Made by a program: the position numbers and the translations under genes. DNA of 6,943 bases from Lachnospiraceae bacterium UBA7027 (GTDB lineage: Bacteria > Bacillota > Clostridia > Lachnospirales > Lachnospiraceae): NCBI GenBank assembly GCA_002494135.1, contig DLBG01000019.1, forward strand, positions 1-6,943, given 5' to 3'. Every line of letters begins with the position of its first letter. The first letter of the stretch is position 1. This document shows, piece after piece, positions 1 through 6,339 of this stretch. The notes under the pieces are model-generated. The model saw nothing but the letters and a program-made list of their open reading frames with translations. It did no database searches and was not told the DNA's origin.

Positions 1-879
1 AACGGCATTCCTCATCTTTTAACCGAGGTCGTAACCGATCCGAAGAAAGCTTCCGCAGCACTTCAGTGGGGCGTTAACGAAATGACCGAGCGATATAAGA
101 AATTCGCCGATCAGGGAGTAAGAGACCTGAAGGGATACAACGAAAAAGCACTTTCCCAGCCAGCCGATACTCCGCAGGAAGACCGTCTTACCAAGATGCC
201 GCAGATTGTCATCATCGTCGACGAGCTTGCCGATTTGATGATGGTAGCGGGAAAAGAAGTAGAGGAAAGCATCTGCCGTCTGGCACAGCTTGCCCGTGCA
301 GCCGGCATTCACTTAATCATTGCGACACAGCGTCCTTCCGTGGACGTCATCACCGGTCTGATCAAAGCCAATATGCCGAGCCGTATCGCGTTCTCCGTAT
401 CCTCCGGTATCGATTCCAGAACAATTCTGGATTCCAACGGTGCAGAGAAGCTGCTTGGTAAGGGTGATATGTTATTCTTCCCGCAGTGGCTTAACAAACC
501 GAATCGTGTGCAGGGTGCATTCGTTTCGGATGAAGAAGTGTCGGATGTGGTTGATTTTATTAAAAACCAGGGAATCTGTTCTTCCTATCAGACCGAATTC
601 CCGACCGAAGTTGCAAGCAGCATTTCCGGAGGCACGGCGATGGCGGCACCTGCGGACGGCAAGGATGAATACTTTGCGGAAGCCGGACGCTTCGTAATCG
701 ATAAGCAGAAGGGCTCCATCGGTATGCTGCAGAGAATCTTTAAAATCGGCTTTAACCGAGCTGCCAGAATCATGGACCAGCTCGAAGAAGCCGGCGTTGT
801 GGGACCGGAAGAAGGAACCAAACCGAGAAGAATTCTTATGGACGCGGCTCAGTTTGAAGAGTATCTGCAGTCCATGTAG
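1..879 (+). CDS. ftsK: FtsK/SpoIIIE family DNA translocase, C-terminal part (5' end outside window)
   Basis: This is the last 292 codons of a membrane-anchored, ATP-driven double-stranded DNA pump that moves chromosome DNA through the division or sporulation septum. The reading frame is open from base 1, so the start, the membrane segments and the Walker A loop lie upstream. The visible part begins with the conserved NGIPHLLTEVVTDPKKA stretch of the motor. The Walker B strand IVIIVDELADLMM follows at about 205-243, then the ATQRPSVDVITGLIKANMPSRIAF block typical of the RecA-like FtsK motor. After a short variable linker, about 664-876 encodes the gamma domain, a winged helix (GRFVIDKQKGSIGMLQRIFK, FNRAARIMDQLEEAGVVGP) that reads chromosome polarity sequences in this family. 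The frame ends cleanly at TAG with no disruption. Whether it is the vegetative FtsK or the sporulation SpoIIIE cannot be told from this end. fhs follows after 40 bases without a visible terminator. Confidence 0.96.
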   Translation, partial: NGIPHLLTEVVTDPKKASAALQWGVNEMTERYKKFADQGVRDLKGYNEKALSQPADTPQEDRLTKMPQIVIIVDELADLMMVAGKEVEESICRLAQLARAAGIHLIIATQRPSVDVITGLIKANMPSRIAFSVSSGIDSRTILDSNGAEKLLGKGDMLFFPQWLNKPNRVQGAFVSDEEVSDVVDFIKNQGICSSYQTEFPTEVASSISGGTAMAAPADGKDEYFAEAGRFVIDKQKGSIGMLQRIFKIGFNRAARIMDQLEEAGVVGPEEGTKPRRILMDAAQFEEYLQSM

Positions 880-906
880 ATAAGTAACAAAAAGTGTATG
901 TAAGAA

Positions 907-913
907 GAAAGGG
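907..913 (+). promoter_or_regulatory. Ribosome-binding site of fhs
   Basis: GAAAGGG lies six bases before the ATG at 920 and supports that start. A second in-frame ATG at 956 has AGGAAG at 945-950 in front of it. The 12 residues encoded between the two (MKTDIQIAQEAT) match the usual N-terminus of clostridial formate-tetrahydrofolate ligases, so 920 is preferred. Confidence 0.7.
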
Positions 914-919
914 TATGCG

Positions 920-2590
920 ATGAAAACAGACATTCAGATTGCACAGGAAGCAACAATGAAGCCGATTACCGAGGTTGCCGAGAAACTCGGAATCACCTTT
1001 GACGAACTGGAATTATACGGAAAGTATAAGGCTAAAATTTCCGACGATTATTTAAACCGTATCAAGGATCGTCCGAACGGAAAGCTTATACTTGTTACCG
1101 CAATTAACCCGACTCCCGCGGGAGAAGGTAAAACAACTACAACTGTAGGTCTTGGCCAGGCGTTCGCAAAACTGAACAAAAATGCCATCATCGCACTTCG
1201 CGAGCCCTCTTTGGGACCCTGCTTCGGTATCAAGGGCGGTGCCGCAGGCGGCGGATATGCACAGGTTGTTCCGATGGAGGATTTAAACCTTCACTTCACC
1301 GGTGACTTCCATGCAATTACAACCGCAAACAATTTGCTTGCTGCAATGCTCGATAACCACATTCAGCAGGGCAACCAGCTCGGCATCGATACCAGAATGG
1401 TAGTATGGAAAAGATGCCTTGATATGAATGACCGTGCTCTTCGTAACGTTGTCATCGGCCTCGGCGCCAAAGCAGACGGTGTTGTAAGAGAAGATCACTT
1501 CTGCATTACCGTGGCTTCCGAAATCATGGCTGTTCTCTGCCTTGCAGATGATATGGATGATTTAAAGGCAAGACTCGGCAGAATCATCGTAGCATACAAC
1601 TTTGAAGGAAAGCCCGTAACCGCTGCGGATCTCGGTGCAGTCGGCGCCATGGCGGCTCTTTTAAAGGATGCGTTAAAGCCCAACTTAATTCAGACACTGG
1701 AAAATACACCGGCCCTCGTTCACGGCGGACCGTTTGCGAATATCGCTCACGGATGCAACTCCGTAAGAGCTACCAAGGCAGCTTTGAAAATGGCTGATTA
1801 CTGCATCACGGAGGCAGGCTTCGGTGCCGATCTCGGTGCAGAGAAGTTCCTGGACATCAAATGCCGTATGGCCGGCTTAAAACCCGATGCCATCGTGCTT
1901 GTTGCAACCATCAGAGCCTTAAAGTATAATGGTGGGGTTGCAAAAACGGATCTCGTTCCCGAAAACCTCGAAGCTTTAAAGAAGGGTATCGTGAACCTCG
2001 AGAAACATATCGAGAATCTTCAGAAGTACGGTGTACCCGTAGTGGTAACCCTGAATTCCTTCGTAACCGATTCTCCTGCAGAAACCGCATTTGTGAAGCA
2101 GTTCTGTGAAGAAAGAGGCTGTGATTTCGCACTTTCCGAAGTTTGGGAGAAGGGCGGAGAAGGCGGTATCGAACTTGCGAAAGCGGTTCTGAATACCCTT
2201 GAAACCAAGGAAAGCCATTATCATTCCATTTATACCGACGATTTGTCTCTTACCGAAAAAATCGAAACGATTGCAAAAGAGATTTACGGTGCAGACGGCG
2301 TAAATTATTCCGATGCGGCAAAGAAGCAGCTTAAGAAACTGACAGAGCTCGGTTTCGGAAACTTCCCGATTTGCGTTGCAAAGACACAATATTCCTTATC
2401 CGACGATCCTTCCAAACTCGGAAGACCGACCGGTTACAATATTGAGGTCAGAGAAGTTTACGTTTCCGCTGGTGCTGGCTTCGTGGTTGCCATTACCGGA
2501 CAGATTATGACCATGCCCGGACTTCCCAAGGTTCCCGCGGCTCTCAGCATCGATGTTAACGAAGAGGGTAAAATTACCGGATTGTTCTAA
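920..2590 (+). CDS. fhs: Formate-tetrahydrofolate ligase (10-formyl-THF synthetase)
   Basis: Cytosolic enzyme that joins formate to tetrahydrofolate using ATP, giving 10-formyl-THF for purine synthesis, Met-tRNA formylation or the methyl branch of one-carbon metabolism. The 556-residue product is the usual family length (about 555-560). Visible motifs are the ATP-binding loop PTPAGEGKTTT at residues 64-74, the family signature GIKGGAAGGGY at 103-113, and the second signature VATIRALKYNGG at 328-339. The C-terminal part ends with the typical AGAGFVVAITGQIMTMPGLPK segment at 517-537. The frame is intact. folD follows after 20 bases, giving a consecutive-step pair in the same pathway. The enzyme is widespread in Clostridia, including many that are not acetogens, so its presence alone does not show a Wood-Ljungdahl pathway. 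No folate or other riboswitch fits in the 40-base gap upstream. Confidence 0.98.
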   Translation: MKTDIQIAQEATMKPITEVAEKLGITFDELELYGKYKAKISDDYLNRIKDRPNGKLILVTAINPTPAGEGKTTTTVGLGQAFAKLNKNAIIALREPSLGPCFGIKGGAAGGGYAQVVPMEDLNLHFTGDFHAITTANNLLAAMLDNHIQQGNQLGIDTRMVVWKRCLDMNDRALRNVVIGLGAKADGVVREDHFCITVASEIMAVLCLADDMDDLKARLGRIIVAYNFEGKPVTAADLGAVGAMAALLKDALKPNLIQTLENTPALVHGGPFANIAHGCNSVRATKAALKMADYCITEAGFGADLGAEKFLDIKCRMAGLKPDAIVLVATIRALKYNGGVAKTDLVPENLEALKKGIVNLEKHIENLQKYGVPVVVTLNSFVTDSPAETAFVKQFCEERGCDFALSEVWEKGGEGGIELAKAVLNTLETKESHYHSIYTDDLSLTEKIETIAKEIYGADGVNYSDAAKKQLKKLTELGFGNFPICVAKTQYSLSDDPSKLGRPTGYNIEVREVYVSAGAGFVVAITGQIMTMPGLPKVPAALSIDVNEEGKITGLF

Positions 2591-2610
2591 TCCGAAGAAG
2601 AGGTACCGTT

Positions 2611-3447
2611 ATGTATCAGATTATTGACGGAAAAGCAATTTCCACACAACTGAAAGATGAATTAAAAGAGCGCGTAAGCGCTCTTAAGGAACAGGGAAAG
2701 CAGCCCTGCCTTGCGGTGATTTTAGTGGGAGAGGATCCCGCCTCCACCGTATATGTCGGCAATAAGAAAAAAGCCTGTGAATACATCGGAATCAAATCCT
2801 TATCCTATGAACTGCCCGAGTCAACGACACAGGAAGAACTTCTTGCGTTAATCGGAAAGTTAAATGACGATGATTCCGTGAACGGCATTTTGGTTCAGCT
2901 GCCCCTTCCGAAACATATTGATGAAGATGCGGTCATTCAGGCGATTTCTCCGAAAAAGGACGTGGACGGTTTCCATCCCCAGAGCGTCGGTGCACTTTGC
3001 ATCGGCCAGCCCGGTTTTGTTTCCTGTACACCCGCCGGTATTATCGAATTACTGAAAAGAAGCAATATCGAAATTGCAGGTAAGGAATGCGTGGTAATCG
3101 GACGAAGCAATATCGTCGGGAAACCCATGTCTTTATTGATGCTTCGTGAGAATGCAACCGTCACAATCTGCCATTCCAAAACCCGTGATTTAAAAGAAGT
3201 GGCCCGTCGTGCGGATATTCTGATTGTTGCCATCGGAAAACCGAAGATGATTACCGCCGAATATGTCAAAGAGGGCGCCGTTGTCATTGATGTGGGCATT
3301 CATCGTCTGGAAGGAAAGAAACTCTGCGGCGACGTTGATTTTGACGATGTAGCACCGCATACCAGTGCCATTACACCGGTTCCCGGAGGTGTTGGTCCCA
3401 TGACCATTGCAATGCTGATGAAGAACTGTGTAGACGCAGGAGAATAA
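2611..3447 (+). CDS. folD: Bifunctional methylene-THF dehydrogenase / methenyl-THF cyclohydrolase
   Basis: Cytosolic homodimer-type enzyme that interconverts 10-formyl-THF, 5,10-methenyl-THF and 5,10-methylene-THF; the dehydrogenase step commonly uses NADP(H). The 278-residue product is close to normal family length. It contains the substrate-site motif YVGNKKKA at residues 48-55, with K52 aligning to the catalytic lysine (K54 of E. coli FolD), then ILVQLPLP at 93-100, KDVDGFHP at 116-123, the nucleotide-binding GRSNIVGKP at 164-172, and the C-terminal PGGVGPMT at 258-265. The start is supported by AGAAGAGGT ending six bases upstream (about 2596-2604). Directly after fhs it forms a formate-to-methylene-THF module. 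Its last codons also carry the ribosome-binding site of the next gene, suggesting co-translation. NADP versus NAD preference cannot be decided from the sequence by eye. Confidence 0.98.
   Translation: MYQIIDGKAISTQLKDELKERVSALKEQGKQPCLAVILVGEDPASTVYVGNKKKACEYIGIKSLSYELPESTTQEELLALIGKLNDDDSVNGILVQLPLPKHIDEDAVIQAISPKKDVDGFHPQSVGALCIGQPGFVSCTPAGIIELLKRSNIEIAGKECVVIGRSNIVGKPMSLLMLRENATVTICHSKTRDLKEVARRADILIVAIGKPKMITAEYVKEGAVVIDVGIHRLEGKKLCGDVDFDDVAPHTSAITPVPGGVGPMTIAMLMKNCVDAGE
3438..3442 (+). promoter_or_regulatory. Ribosome-binding site of the zinc-ribbon membrane protein, inside folD
   Basis: AGGAG sits within the last codons of folD, nine bases before the ATG at 3452. The downstream gene therefore depends on a site read through by ribosomes finishing folD, which suggests the two are on one transcript and possibly translationally coupled. 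Confidence 0.65.
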
Positions 3448-3451
3448 AATT

Positions 3452-5410
3452 ATGAAATGTCCCAAGTGCGGATCCACAATTGAAGACGGAATGTTTCTGT
3501 GCAGCAAATGCGGCTATGAGATTAATTATGTGCCGGATTACGAACCGGAAATCGAGACGAAGATTGAAAGATCTTTAAGCAAGGTTGCTTCCGGTGTCAG
3601 CGAACAGAAAGCCGGTCAGAGAAAAGCCTCGAATCCTGCAAAGAAAAGCCAGGGCGGATCAAAGACTTCGGCGGGGAAGGCTTCCGGACGAACTTCCGGA
3701 TCCGGCTCAAAACCGGGCAGCAAATCCGGTTCCAGACCGGGTGCAAAACCTTCCGGATCGAAAGCTTCCGGACATGCGGCAAAACCCGCTTCGAGGCCTG
3801 TTACGAAGAGCAATGAAGGCGAACTCGATGAAGAACTGCTCAGAAGGTACGGTCTCGACGATCATACATCCAGACTTCCGACGCAGGAGATTCCCGTGGA
3901 AGAAATCAAGAAGCGCATTCCGACGCAGGAAATCGATCAGAACAGCATTCGCAGTATTTCCGGGGATGCAAAGAAGAAAAAAAACGGAACCGGTGGGGCA
4001 GCGAACAGACCCGCCACAAAGACGAAACCGGGTGCGAAACCTGCCGCGAAGACTGCAGAAAAACACGCTCCCAAGAAGAGTGAATTCGATGACGAATTTG
4101 ATGATGATTTCTGGGATGTGGAGGAAGCACTGGATTTCTCCGGAGCAGGAAAGTTTTTTGCCGGTTTAAGAGACAATGTTGCGGCAAGAATCATTGCCAT
4201 CATAGTGGCTGTTGTGGTGATTGCACTCGGTGCGGTTATCGGTATCAATATTTACAAGAACGTTAAGAAAAACAGTTTTGAATACAAATACGAGCAGGCC
4301 GTAAAGGCTTACGATGCAGGTGATTATGCTCATGCGGTAACATACATGGAGCAGGCATCCGTCATGAAGCCGAAGGAACTTTCCCTTCAGTATCAGCTTG
4401 CGGAATACTACCAGAAAAACAACCAGACACAGAATGCCATTCTGACCTACCGAAACATTATCCGTGATTTTGATTCGGATATCATTGTGGCTTACACGAA
4501 GTTGTTTGCGATTTACGAAAGTGTCGGCGATTTTGAATCGATCAACAAGGTACTCGGAGAATGCACCGATCAGACGATTGTTACACAGTTCCAGCAGTAC
4601 TTGGCGGATCCTCCGGAATTCTCCATGGCACCCGGAGCATATGACGATCCGATTTATTTGAAAATCAATGCCAATACGACCGGAAAGGTTTATTACACAC
4701 TGGACGGAAGTACCCCGGACAATGAATCTTTGGAATACACGACCCCGCTGTATCTCGAAAAAGGAGCATTCTTCATCCGTGCTATTTATATTAACAGCTA
4801 CGGACTGATGTCACCGGTGGCGGAAGGCGATTTTTCCATCAATGTCCAGACACCGGATCCGCCGGAAGTGAATCTGGATTCCGATGAATACGATAAGCCG
4901 GAAATCATTATCGTTGAAGCTCCGGAAGACTGTGTGGTTTATTACACAACCGACGGAAGCGAGCCTACCAAGGACAGCAACATATACAAGAATCCGATTC
5001 TTATGCCGATCGGATCGAGTGTATTTATGTTTGTAACCTATAACTTTGATGACGTTCCGTCGGAAGTTCTCGAAAGGGATTATGTATATAAGCCGGATGA
5101 AAGCGTGGTATCGGCTGCGATGGCTGCGGATATTGCAAAGGCTTACCGTATCTCCCTGGGCGGTAACGTGGATGAGGAAGGTAATGTTTCGACTCCTCCG
5201 GGAAGACTGCTTTTCCTTACGGAATATGCAATCGATATCCGCGGTACGGTATATTATGTCGTAAACGAATACTTCCAGGATCTGTATTCCGGTTCCATGG
5301 CAAAGACAAATTATTCGGTCTATGCCGTCAATTCAAAGGATCCGGGCGATTACGGAGTCCTTACCCAGAGGGAGAACGGAGATTACGTATATCAGAGAGT
5401 ATCTCCGTAA
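3452..5410 (+). CDS. Zinc-ribbon, single-pass membrane protein with TPR-like region and two chitobiase C-terminal-type (CHB_HEX_C) repeats; function unknown
   Basis: A 652-residue multi-domain protein whose function I cannot name. In order: a zinc ribbon CPKCG...CSKCG with C3, C6, C17 and C20; a basic, disordered Lys/Ser/Gly/Pro-rich linker at about 50-120; a duplicated R-L/I-PTQEI motif at 141-161; a second Lys/Ala/Pro-rich linker at about 173-210; an acidic patch EFDDEFDDDFWDVEE at 211-225; one hydrophobic helix at about 246-268; a TPR-like helical region at about 276-380; two beta-sandwich repeats with VYYTLDGSTP (413-422) and VYYTTDGSEP (496-505), characteristic of the CHB_HEX_C/Fn3-associated family; and an unrecognised C-terminal domain from about 548. 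There is no N-terminal signal peptide. The likely topology is zinc ribbon inside, repeats outside, although charges flanking the helix (R240 and R246 before; K269, K272 and K273 after) do not settle it. It starts four bases after folD. A role in envelope sensing, scaffolding or surface binding is inference only. Confidence 0.9.
   Translation: MKCPKCGSTIEDGMFLCSKCGYEINYVPDYEPEIETKIERSLSKVASGVSEQKAGQRKASNPAKKSQGGSKTSAGKASGRTSGSGSKPGSKSGSRPGAKPSGSKASGHAAKPASRPVTKSNEGELDEELLRRYGLDDHTSRLPTQEIPVEEIKKRIPTQEIDQNSIRSISGDAKKKKNGTGGAANRPATKTKPGAKPAAKTAEKHAPKKSEFDDEFDDDFWDVEEALDFSGAGKFFAGLRDNVAARIIAIIVAVVVIALGAVIGINIYKNVKKNSFEYKYEQAVKAYDAGDYAHAVTYMEQASVMKPKELSLQYQLAEYYQKNNQTQNAILTYRNIIRDFDSDIIVAYTKLFAIYESVGDFESINKVLGECTDQTIVTQFQQYLADPPEFSMAPGAYDDPIYLKINANTTGKVYYTLDGSTPDNESLEYTTPLYLEKGAFFIRAIYINSYGLMSPVAEGDFSINVQTPDPPEVNLDSDEYDKPEIIIVEAPEDCVVYYTTDGSEPTKDSNIYKNPILMPIGSSVFMFVTYNFDDVPSEVLERDYVYKPDESVVSAAMAADIAKAYRISLGGNVDEEGNVSTPPGRLLFLTEYAIDIRGTVYYVVNEYFQDLYSGSMAKTNYSVYAVNSKDPGDYGVLTQRENGDYVYQRVSP
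3599..3811 (+). repeat. Low-complexity coding repeat, Lys/Ser/Gly/Pro linker with recurring TTCCGGA
   Basis: Within the zinc-ribbon membrane protein, about 70 codons encode a basic linker made almost only of Ser, Gly, Lys, Ala, Arg and Pro. The heptamer TTCCGGA recurs at 3682-3688, 3694-3700, 3751-3757 and 3766-3772, usually encoding A/T-Ser-Gly, with related TCCGG units between. This looks like expansion of short units; such linkers are expected to be disordered and to vary in length between strains. Confidence 0.75.
3872..3934 (+). repeat. Duplicated R-(L/I)-PTQEI motif (14-codon period)
   Basis: RLPTQEI at residues 141-147 and RIPTQEI at 155-161 of the zinc-ribbon membrane protein are spaced by exactly 14 codons. 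The DNA shares the identical 13-mer TTCCGACGCAGGA at 3876-3888 and 3918-3930. Sequence conservation inside an otherwise low-complexity cytoplasmic stretch suggests a short linear binding motif, but no partner is known to me. Confidence 0.7.
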
Positions 5411-5432
5411 AATGTATAAAAGTAATGTATGT

Positions 5433-5440
5433 AGGAAAGG
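5433..5440 (+). promoter_or_regulatory. Ribosome-binding site deciding the nfnA start
   Basis: AGGAAAGG lies 11 bases before the ATG at 5452. It falls downstream of the alternative in-frame ATG at 5425, so it can serve only the 5452 start. The residues from 5425 (MYVGKEKKE) are mostly the translated purine-rich binding site itself, not a conserved N-terminus. Confidence 0.75.
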
Positions 5441-5451
5441 AAAAGAAAGAA

Positions 5452-6339
5452 ATGTACAAGATTCTTGAAAGCAAAGAACTGGCTTCGAACATTCACGAAT
5501 GGGTCGTTGAAGCACCGCGTGTTGCAAACAACTGCCTGCCGGGACAGTTCGTTATCGTTCGCTCCCATGCAGACGGTGAAAGAATTCCCTTAACCATTTG
5601 CGATTATGACCGCGAGAAGGGAACCGTTACCATCGTAGTCCAGGTAATCGGCGAAGCAACCTATCGTATGCTCGGATTGAAAAAAGGAGATTATTTCCAT
5701 GATTTTGTAGGTCCCCTGGGACGTCCTTCCGAGTTTACGGAAGAAGATTTGGAAAGCCTTAAAAACAAGAAGATTCTCTTCGTTGCCGGCGGACTCGGAA
5801 CCGCTCCCGTTTATCCGCAGGTAAAATGGCTGCACGAGCACGGCATTGATGCCGATGCCATCGTCGGAGCAAAGACAAAAGATCTTGTGATTATGGAAAA
5901 AGAGATGTCCAAGGTCTGCGGAAATCTTTATATCACCACGGATGACGGATCCTACGGAAGAAGCGGTATGGTTACCAAGGTTCTGGAAGACTTATATGCG
6001 GAAGGCAAGCAGTATGATGTCTGCGTAACCATCGGACCGATGATTATGATGAAGTTTGTCTGTCTCTTGACCAAGAAGTTAAATCTTCATACCATTGTTT
6101 CCATGAACCCGATTATGGTAGACGGAACCGGCATGTGCGGTGCCTGCCGTTTGAAGGTTGGCGACGAAATCAAGTTCGCATGCGTGGACGGACCGGAGTT
6201 TGACGGACATCTGGTTGATTTCGACGGCGCAATGAAGAGACAGCTTATGTATAAAACCAAAGAAGGAAGAGCATATCTTGCGGCAAAAGAGGGAGATACC
6301 CATCACGGCGGCTGCGGAAACTGCGGAGGTGACAAATAA
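5452..6339 (+). CDS. nfnA: NfnA-type ferredoxin-NADP+ reductase subunit alpha (sulfide dehydrogenase/DHOD electron-transfer-like)
   Basis: FAD- and [2Fe-2S]-containing small subunit of the NADH-dependent reduced ferredoxin:NADP+ oxidoreductase, a cytosolic electron-bifurcating complex. The chosen product has 295 residues. A ferredoxin-reductase-type FAD domain carries RIPLTI at residues 44-49. The nucleotide-binding domain carries GGLGTAPVYPQ at 113-123. The iron-sulfur segment VDGTGMCGACR...FACVDGPEFDGH supplies D224, C229, C232 and C244, matching the one-Asp, three-Cys cluster known for this family. The C-terminus is an unusual HHGGCGNCGGDK tail. The start at 5452 is preferred over 5425 because the ribosome-binding site lies between the two. 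nfnB follows with a one-base overlap, as expected for the two-subunit enzyme. Relatives include the PyrK electron-transfer subunit of dihydroorotate dehydrogenase; the adjacent nfnB makes NfnA the better call. Confidence 0.92.
   Translation: MYKILESKELASNIHEWVVEAPRVANNCLPGQFVIVRSHADGERIPLTICDYDREKGTVTIVVQVIGEATYRMLGLKKGDYFHDFVGPLGRPSEFTEEDLESLKNKKILFVAGGLGTAPVYPQVKWLHEHGIDADAIVGAKTKDLVIMEKEMSKVCGNLYITTDDGSYGRSGMVTKVLEDLYAEGKQYDVCVTIGPMIMMKFVCLLTKKLNLHTIVSMNPIMVDGTGMCGACRLKVGDEIKFACVDGPEFDGHLVDFDGAMKRQLMYKTKEGRAYLAAKEGDTHHGGCGNCGGDK
6325..6332 (+). promoter_or_regulatory. Strong ribosome-binding site of nfnB, inside the nfnA tail
   Basis: GGAGGTGA, a near-perfect match to the 16S rRNA 3' end, lies six bases before the ATG at 6339 and favours it over the in-frame ATG at 6348. 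The same bases encode part of the Cys-Gly-Gly-Asp end of NfnA (C291 to D294). Together with the TAATG stop-start overlap this points to tight translational coupling and matched subunit output. Confidence 0.85.

Noticed and set aside
854..882. Possible sigma-A promoter before fhs (TTGAAG at 854-859, TAGATA at 877-882, 17-base spacing)
   Set aside because: The -35 matches 4 of 6 and the -10 only 3 of 6 consensus positions, and most of it lies in the ftsK coding end. This is no better than chance in AT-rich sequence.
880..919. Tetrahydrofolate or glycine riboswitch upstream of fhs
   Set aside because: These riboswitches need roughly 90 bases or more; the gap is 40 bases and the preceding sequence is conserved ftsK coding sequence with no matching structure visible.
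472..933. Minus-strand open frame of 153 codons across the end of ftsK
   Set aside because: It lies antisense to conserved gamma-domain codons, has no recognisable motif, and is explained by the codon usage of the real gene.
956..958. Internal ATG at 956 as the fhs start
   Set aside because: It has an AGGAAG upstream, but the preceding residues MKTDIQIAQEAT match the usual N-terminus of clostridial formate-tetrahydrofolate ligases.
920..2590. fhs as evidence for a full Wood-Ljungdahl (acetogenic) pathway
   Set aside because: No CO dehydrogenase/acetyl-CoA synthase, methyltransferase or formate dehydrogenase gene is visible, and fhs plus folD are common in non-acetogenic Clostridia.
3597..4248. 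Several overlapping open frames on both strands across the linker region of the zinc-ribbon protein
   Set aside because: Low-complexity Lys/Ser/Gly/Pro codons suppress stops in other frames. These frames give Arg/Pro- or Phe/Leu-rich strings with no domain or plausible ribosome-binding site.
5415..5420. TATAAA as the -10 box of an nfnA promoter
   Set aside because: It matches 5 of 6 positions, but no -35-like hexamer lies 16-18 bases upstream and there is no properly spaced extended -10 TG. It is too weak to list as a promoter.
5425..5451. Upstream ATG at 5425 as the start of nfnA
   Set aside because: The nine extra residues are the translated purine-rich binding site, and no ribosome-binding site precedes 5425. 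The family N-terminus begins at MYKILESKELA from 5452.
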